Source: an uncultured Bacilli bacterium (GTDB taxonomy: Bacteria; Bacillota_I; Bacilli_A; RF39; UBA660). Taken from it: a stretch of DNA of 29,183 nucleotides. The notes under the pieces were generated by a model, which saw nothing but the letters and a program-made list of their open reading frames with translations, was not told where the DNA came from and did not search any database. The DNA lies in the NCBI GenBank assembly GCA_910583685.1, contig CAJTXY010000002.1, positions 1 to 29,183 of the forward strand, read 5' to 3'. Shown here one piece after another: positions 24,701-29,183 of this stretch. A program made the position numbers and the translations under genes. Positions within the stretch are counted from its first letter, which is position 1. The number at the start of each line of letters is the position of its first letter.

Positions 24701-27700
24701 TAACCACCGAAATTAGTAATAATATAATCTAAGAAATATTTTAATTCAGAACTACTTGTATACTTACTAATATTACTTTTAAAGAAGCTATCAGTAACAT
24801 TAACTCCAAGATTACCAACAAGCACTTCATTAACAAAATTATCAAGTGTATTAGTATCCTTAAACATCTTATTTTCAAATAACAAAATATCAGATACTCT
24901 AGTTCCACCTATTTCAAAGCCATACCATCTATCATAATAGTTATAAGCATAAATCATCTTATCAAATCTTCCACCATCAATTAATTGTTCCCTAATTTTA
25001 TTATTAAGTACTTCATTATTAATAGTTAAGACATTCTCTTCATCATTTTGTAATAATTGTAATGCGATATTTAATGCGGAAGCTTTAATAACTTCATTAT
25101 AATGATCTTTATAATGTCTTGCATCTGCCGCTGCAGTTAATGGTTCAAGAACAGTAGCATAATCTAATTCTACAATACGATTCTTTAAAGTCTCAATAAT
25201 AGGAGAATCATTTTTTATAACATACTTATTAGGAGCATAAGTAATACCTAATTCTTCTATATTATATATTGAAATATTTTGATTTAATTCACTAAAATTA
25301 ACTTTATAATTACTAATCTTATAATCATCAAACACAACTTTAATATCAGTAATCGTATTATAGTTTTCACTAGTTAAATATGTTAATAGTTTTCCATTAC
25401 TATATGGCATTACATATCTAATCACCTTAGTATTCAAAACATCACTATTTGAGAATTTAGAACCATCTTCTACTAAATACTTAGCATCATAATAAGGCAT
25501 TAACTTAAAGATATTATGATATAAAATTTCCTTAGAACTACTATATCCAGAAACTTTTTTAATTCTATTATAATCTGGAATATATACACTACCATTATTA
25601 GAAGCTTCAGTATCAACACCATTAGGATCATCATTTTTGAGTATAGGCAATTTATCAAAGGAAGTACCAGATAAATCCCATATAGTCTCATCAAAGTTAG
25701 CATCATTTTTATAAAAATTCTTATTAATGCTTTCTTTAGATACAGAAATAACTCTATTTCCAGATGCATTAGAACTTAATCCTGAATCTTCTAATTCATA
25801 ATTATTCGTTGCAACAGAATTAGGCTCATTACCATGGATACTATAGAAATTTGTTCCTGTAGATAAACTTACATTATTTTTCAAAACAGAACTCTTACTA
25901 GCAAATATACCAACTATTGATCCATTTAATCGAGGACCCGCATTATTTGTAATTTCAATTTTACTAATACAATTTTCAATACGGATATCTCCGAAACCAT
26001 GTCCTAATACCCCACCAAGACCATTTCCATCTTTTGCTTGAGTAGAATTAATGATTCCTTTAACATAAGAATTTTTTATGGTTCCATCAGTAAGTCTACC
26101 AATCATAGCAGAAATTCTAATTTTACCTGATGTTGTAATAACAAAGTCAGTAACACTACTTTTATTAATATTGGTATTAGTTGCATCTCCAATCATTCCA
26201 GCAGAATGATCAGCACCAGTAGAAAACTTAAGACCTTTAATATGAACATTGGTAATTTCTGTATCAGTTGCTACATTGGCAATAGTACCTTTGCTATTAG
26301 CTCCTGATAAACTTACATCGCTAAATACTAAATTCTTAACAGTAGCACCCTCTAATTCATTAAAGAAAGGTTTCTTCAAATTGCTAATTTTATAGCCATT
26401 ACCATTTAAAGTTCCTGTAAATTTACTTGAAATAACACTTAACTGTCCATCAGAAATAAATGATGCATCATAATCCTTGGTTAGTTCGAATGTTCCACTA
26501 GGATTAGCTTCTATTTTTTTAACAAGTAATTCCAAGCTTGTGCCTTCCACTACACCGTCTTTAACAGTACCATATTCTATTTCTAATTTGTTTTGTTTCT
26601 TGCTACCATTATATTGAATAATATCATCATATTTCAAAACAAATTTCAATTTATTATTATCAATTCTGTACTGTTCAATTGTTGTATAAAATACTGGCAT
26701 ATCTTTAGCTTTTACTTTAACAATATAATCTTCTAAATGATTCAAATCAGCTATTTTAATACTTGAAGCTTCTTTAACACCATCTGCTGTTTGTACATAA
26801 ACAGTTGACGACACGATGTCTTTAATTTGGAATTGACGTTTTCCAAATGATATTTCATTTTCTAATAAAACAGCATCTTTATAATAGTTAGAATCATTAT
26901 CTAATTTATTAGAATCTAAATCATAATCAGCAACAACTCTTACAAAGTAATTTTCTTGTTCTTTTGGAGTAAATTTAACTACATTGCTACCAATAATTAG
27001 ATCTTGTTCTTTTACGTTACCATCATCATTACTGATAATTACCTTACCATGAACAATGGTCTTATCAGTATCAATAACATTAAATTTAACGGAAACATCA
27101 CCATAGTTATCTTCATCATAACTGAATTCTTTAACTAATGGAACAGTTTTTAATACTTCGATTTGAACAGCGTTATTGTTATCAATATCGAATTCCTTTG
27201 TATTAGATAATTTGATTTTTTCAATCGTGATTGTGTGAACTCCTACTTTATCAAATCCACTAATAGTTACTTGATAATGATCATCAACCTTAGTTACAGT
27301 ATAATCTTTATTATTGATAGTAACCTCTGCTACTTCATAGTTTACTGTATTAGAACTATTAAATGATAGGATAATATCTTCGTTCTTTTCAAAGTACTTA
27401 GTATTCGTATTATCTTTACTAGTTGTAATATCACTAACTGTAACATTATAGTCAAGTACCAATTGAACTTCCTGTGTAAGCAACCTACGATCTACAATTC
27501 GATTATCATTAACACCTGTTAATACATTCGTGTCTCTATCATATGTTGCCTTTATTACGAAATCATACTTTTCAAACGCAACTACATCAAACTCTAAACT
27601 GTTAGATCCTTTATTAATATTTTTAGTAACAACAGTATTATCGGATTTTTTGGTAAATACTGCCTTTCCACTAACAAAACTATTATCAGGATCTGTAACA

Positions 27701-29183
27701 TCAAATCTTAAAGTAACTTTTGAATTTTGAATATCATCGATCTGTTTATAATTAGTAACAGTTAAAGCATCCTTTAATACTTCAACCTTTACAGTATTGT
27801 TAATAGTAGCAGTTAAAGTATTATCATAAGTAACCTTCGTTGCTTTTAAAGATTTAACACCACTACTATTATCATTTTTATAAGAAATCTGGTATCTACC
27901 ATCAGCAAGCTTAGTCGTTGCATAATCTTTTTCATTAACAGTAATACTACTAATATTATCTGTTTTGTTGGTATTAATGGTATAAGTAAGGATTACATTA
28001 CTTCCCTTCTCATAATATACTTTATCACTACCAGCCTCAACTACTTCTGCTTTTGCACTAGCCTCAATTTCTTTACTTGCTAAAACAACATTTTCTACTG
28101 CATCACTACCAGTAGAACCTAAAGCATAGTTAGCCAAAATCTCTACTTTGTATTTTGATGTGAATACTCCATTAAATACTTTAGAAATACCACTAATACT
28201 ATTAATTGCTTGAGCAGGTAATGTAATATGATCCACAATTTCCTTCTTATCATTCAATAGATTGATAGTGATAAGTGTTAAAGTATCATCTTCATCTTGA
28301 ATATCAAAGTCTACTTTTACTTGATTTTTTGTAGTATCTTCAACCACTTCTAAATTAGTAATGGCTGGAACATCTTTTAAGACTGTAACATTCAAAGACT
28401 TTTTAACATCAAACCTCTTACCATTTGATAAGGTAATCGCTTGAATATTAATAGTATGTAATCCAATTTGACTGAAACCAGGAACAACTACTACATACTT
28501 TCCATTTTCAGCTTTTAGATTATAATCTTTTCCATCAATTCTAATCTTAGATGGTGTATTTGAAGTTGAGTTAGAACTATCAAACATAACTTTAATTTCT
28601 TTATCTTTACCAAATTTTACACTTTCAGAATTATTATGATAAGTTTTAAAATTAGCCGCTTTAAAGTCATAATCAATATTAAACTGTAGTTTATCATCTA
28701 AACCAACTTCACCAGTCACATTTTTATCAGTAATAGTTAAATCAGAAGTTAAATTATAACTTGCATTAATCTTAATTGTATAATCCATACCTTCTTTAAC
28801 AGATATTTTTAAATTATTTGCACCACTCTTAATAGCATTATCGATGATTGTTTTATTATCTTTATCAACAACTACGATATTACCGTTTACAAAAGCATGA
28901 TCGTTATCAACGATATCAAATGAAATATTGGCTGTTAAATCATTTTCATTTACTTCAGTTTTATAATCATCAATAACAGGTTTATCTTTCAATACTTCGA
29001 CTTTTACAGTATTATTGCTATCAATATCAAATTCTTTTGTATTAGATAATTTGATTTTTTCAATCGTGATTGTATGAACTCCTACTTTATCAAATCCACT
29101 AATAGTTACTTGATAACGATTATTCACTTTAGTTACAGTATAATCTTTATTATTGATAGTAACCTCTGCTACTTCATAGTTTA
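21748..29183 (-). CDS. Giant M26/ZmpB-like zinc metallopeptidase, incomplete at the N-terminus
   Basis: The frame is open to the right edge, over 2,470 codons, with no start in view. Residue numbers count from codon 29127. Residues 1 to about 850: four copies of a roughly 200-residue Ig-like repeat, each ending in an EVLK/TVLK segment. About 865-1160: an M26 N-terminal-type beta-helix block (NPSGTFELTKDYD, GTLNGNGYKISNLKKPFF, TVKNLVF). About 1160-1990: the peptidase region, with HEFEH at 1676-1680 and Glu1700 twenty residues on as probable third zinc ligand, and an ending (RNATSRTNLRKIYYHYLKSV, TNDF) like that of IgA1-protease/Zmp enzymes. From about 2000 two more beta-helix blocks follow. 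No LPXTG or membrane helix is seen at the C-terminus; pneumococcal Zmp proteins carry their anchor near the N-terminus, outside this window. Likely a surface or secreted protease acting on host or microbial glycoproteins; the target is unknown. Confidence 0.88.
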   Translation of the reverse strand, partial: NYEVAEVTINNKDYTVTKVNNRYQVTISGFDKVGVHTITIEKIKLSNTKEFDIDSNNTVKVEVLKDKPVIDDYKTEVNENDLTANISFDIVDNDHAFVNGNIVVVDKDNKTIIDNAIKSGANNLKISVKEGMDYTIKINASYNLTSDLTITDKNVTGEVGLDDKLQFNIDYDFKAANFKTYHNNSESVKFGKDKEIKVMFDSSNSTSNTPSKIRIDGKDYNLKAENGKYVVVVPGFSQIGLHTINIQAITLSNGKRFDVKKSLNVTVLKDVPAITNLEVVEDTTKNQVKVDFDIQDEDDTLTLITINLLNDKKEIVDHITLPAQAINSISGISKVFNGVFTSKYKVEILANYALGSTGSDAVENVVLASKEIEASAKAEVVEAGSDKVYYEKGSNVILTYTINTNKTDNISSITVNEKDYATTKLADGRYQISYKNDNSSGVKSLKATKVTYDNTLTATINNTVKVEVLKDALTVTNYKQIDDIQNSKVTLRFDVTDPDNSFVSGKAVFTKKSDNTVVTKNINKGSNSLEFDVVAFEKYDFVIKATYDRDTNVLTGVNDNRIVDRRLLTQEVQLVLDYNVTVSDITTSKDNTNTKYFEKNEDIILSFNSSNTVNYEVAEVTINNKDYTVTKVDDHYQVTISGFDKVGVHTITIEKIKLSNTKEFDIDNNNAVQIEVLKTVPLVKEFSYDEDNYGDVSVKFNVIDTDKTIVHGKVIISNDDGNVKEQDLIIGSNVVKFTPKEQENYFVRVVADYDLDSNKLDNDSNYYKDAVLLENEISFGKRQFQIKDIVSSTVYVQTADGVKEASSIKIADLNHLEDYIVKVKAKDMPVFYTTIEQYRIDNNKLKFVLKYDDIIQYNGSKKQNKLEIEYGTVKDGVVEGTSLELLVKKIEANPSGTFELTKDYDASFISDGQLSVISSKFTGTLNGNGYKISNLKKPFFNELEGATVKNLVFSDVSLSGANSKGTIANVATDTEITNVHIKGLKFSTGADHSAGMIGDATNTNINKSSVTDFVITTSGKIRISAMIGRLTDGTIKNSYVKGIINSTQAKDGNGLGGVLGHGFGDIRIENCISKIEITNNAGPRLNGSIVGIFASKSSVLKNNVSLSTGTNFYSIHGNEPNSVATNNYELEDSGLSSNASGNRVISVSKESINKNFYKNDANFDETIWDLSGTSFDKLPILKNDDPNGVDTEASNNGSVYIPDYNRIKKVSGYSSSKEILYHNIFKLMPYYDAKYLVEDGSKFSNSDVLNTKVIRYVMPYSNGKLLTYLTSENYNTITDIKVVFDDYKISNYKVNFSELNQNISIYNIEELGITYAPNKYVIKNDSPIIETLKNRIVELDYATVLEPLTAAADARHYKDHYNEVIKASALNIALQLLQNDEENVLTINNEVLNNKIREQLIDGGRFDKMIYAYNYYDRWYGFEIGGTRVSDILLFENKMFKDTNTLDNFVNEVLVGNLGVNVTDSFFKSNISKYTSSSELKYFLDYIITNFGGYDDVNDWFTEYFGARNILAEFGVDKNPDILYRAWYQIKKNSRMILPIITLPADCTYIVSGPAHLQIGPSQLYHKDVNTAAGKAAVQKIVNSHSTLVKRHLSTLAGSFDPGKWNNYCIMVYDCTRIITGYKNSYFPGTNIVIGTSPVYTQGKVGQNYPFFKNFSEVLGLWQPSGGAAGVGNTAGFLWFIARPGLTNFDTWTHEFEHALFDKIMLFQAGTRFKYGLETLTEGNVEQNGVWSENNLVQDVGPYYFNTTFDLNKEGNATQNLSPDRIDTREKLENYFKGQQNALDLLDYIEGKAFIRLTPEQQARVATRMNQSGGWSTWGAITAAQAEQMNLTSLESLYDNRIIIRPENAWGVSVRGLKVINSIGTNDYGFESVWVNRWYIGHNDNGMPDAFSAKRNYFEMLGYAGVDGYVTYGRGSTKTDLDAIQKITKSVTGTAMNWKEYKMSRYATVEENIRNNKYIDVDYMIERFYQALSSDTNRNATSRTNLRKIYYHYLKSVTNDFVDDPLGTTVEVNHIKTAEELVEKINAQPYGYYVLDNDIDFSHMTTNVTQTFMGRLDGNGHKIIGNTLPIFNKIRYGYVGNIKFENTNIPKTISNAGALSYRSEMSTIEKIDVSNLKMNFGGRDDLSLIGGTVSNVVTRDCTVEKLTYHITSADDMAKLNEDPSGIYILDNDIDFTGKTYSEGAVVTTQFNGKIDGNGHTFSNLTNASLFANFRGTAENFTIRDFSNIRPGNTESSNFVAAFAKQTFTSTVRNAKFENITLSGYNNVAVLSGMDGRDNANSVFENISVKNANVTGSGVYVSTFVGRKYGGKISNVFVQGTLNVTSTENGGLVGALQQNGSIVENVVTDVSVNKTSNTYNNLGNSVFNASVIGNIYNTPVVKNTIAFGNMTGYVATDGTEFIPYKFTGAVEAQILAALSNCYEVLEETGSSRVSDNTKGKLISVSKNNLNAQFYKDLGFDETLWNLDKLSAKGYPELR
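22600..22735 (-). other. C-terminal beta-helix block of the peptidase, second copy
   Basis: Encodes SADDMAKLNEDPSGIYILD..., then FNGKIDGNGHTFSNL. It repeats the M26-N-type opening seen near 26400-26540 and near 22950-23135, showing that the block was duplicated C-terminal to the catalytic domain. Confidence 0.6.
24028..24102 (-). other. Zinc-binding catalytic site of the giant peptidase
   Basis: Codons for HEFEH occupy 24102-24088; the Glu codon at 24030-24028 is 20 residues after the second His, the spacing of the third ligand in family M26. The following TLTEGNVEQ fits the family pattern after this Glu. Confidence 0.75.
27181..27344 (-). repeat. Direct repeat unit A within the giant gene
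   Basis: This 164-base stretch matches 29020-29183 at all but 8 positions, in the same frame and exactly 1839 bases (613 codons) away. It encodes the C-terminal half of an Ig-like repeat (INNKDYTVTK, YQVTISGFDKVGVHTITIEK). Two other repeats between them are far more diverged. Confidence 0.9.
29020..29183 (-). repeat. Direct repeat unit B within the giant gene, cut by the window edge
   Basis: Second copy of the near-identical 164-base segment at 27181-27344. Identity continues right up to the last base, so the true repeat is longer than what is visible. Confidence 0.9.

Larger units (their letters stand above)
18071..29183. mobile_element. Integrative element inserted in yabG (one end visible)
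   Basis: The left boundary is the point where yabG homology stops (about 18071). Next to it lie two large serine recombinase genes, as expected at the end of an element that integrates site-specifically. If yabG was split by one insertion, everything up to its 5' half belongs to the element, including the giant peptidase gene; the right boundary is beyond 29183. I found no copy of the junction sequence elsewhere in the window. A rearrangement or an older decayed insertion would look similar. Confidence 0.55.

Noticed and set aside
21632..29183. Invertible promoter or shuffling system controlling the giant surface gene
   Set aside because: Recombinases beside a surface-protein gene made this attractive, but I found no matching inverted repeats flanking a switchable segment; the 13-base inverted repeat is a terminator-like hairpin.
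1..29183. tRNA, rRNA or CRISPR arrays
   Set aside because: No cloverleaf-like sequence, rRNA segment or regularly spaced short repeats were seen in the intergenic regions.

Overview
The window is strongly AT-rich bacterial DNA from a low-GC Gram-positive (Bacillota). The main evidence is gene content and order: yabG-veg-spoVG-yabP-yabQ-divIC-tilS-ftsH-dusB-lysS-clpC follows the well-known chromosomal block of Bacillus and relatives. The sporulation genes spoVG, yabP, yabQ and yabG point to a spore former or a recent descendant of one. I cannot name a genus. All Trp codons I checked in the long conserved genes are TGG, so the standard code (table 11) applies in general, with one local puzzle: an in-frame TGA in the kinase gene at 1480-2058.

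Layout, left to right; nearly everything is on the minus strand, so transcription runs right to left. 1-345: 5' part of a secreted NPCBM-domain protein with its own promoter. 475-3494: cysS followed by a tight trio (P-loop kinase, ASCH protein, P-loop kinase). 3618-5921: a ClpC-type AAA+ unfoldase without ctsR/mcsA/mcsB next to it. 6052-7461: a YfcC/DcuC-type carrier. 7557-10658: operon dusB-RDD membrane protein-lysS. 10785-11576: an unrecognised gene bounded by terminators. 11643-14941: tilS-ftsH. 15106-15606: the only plus-strand gene, an unrecognised protein with a two-helix membrane hairpin. 15764-17567: divIC, yabQ, yabP, spoVG and veg.

At about 18071 the spore protease gene yabG breaks off. 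Only its C-terminal part (about 169 codons) is present, and homology stops abruptly. Immediately beyond the break come a 33-codon ORF, two overlapping large serine recombinase genes (18276-21421), a 42-codon ORF with a strong ribosome-binding site, and a strong hairpin terminator. From 21748 to the right edge runs one giant ORF (over 2,470 codons, incomplete). It encodes a secreted-type M26/ZmpB-like zinc metallopeptidase with about four 200-residue Ig-like repeats, a beta-helix block, an HEFEH catalytic domain, and two further beta-helix blocks.

The most interesting hypothesis is that the DNA right of 18071 is an integrative element inserted in yabG by its serine recombinases, comparable with the sporulation-gene-interrupting elements (skin in sigK, SPbeta in spsM). 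It might excise in the mother cell to restore yabG. The 5' half of yabG and the other attachment site lie outside the window, so this cannot be settled here.
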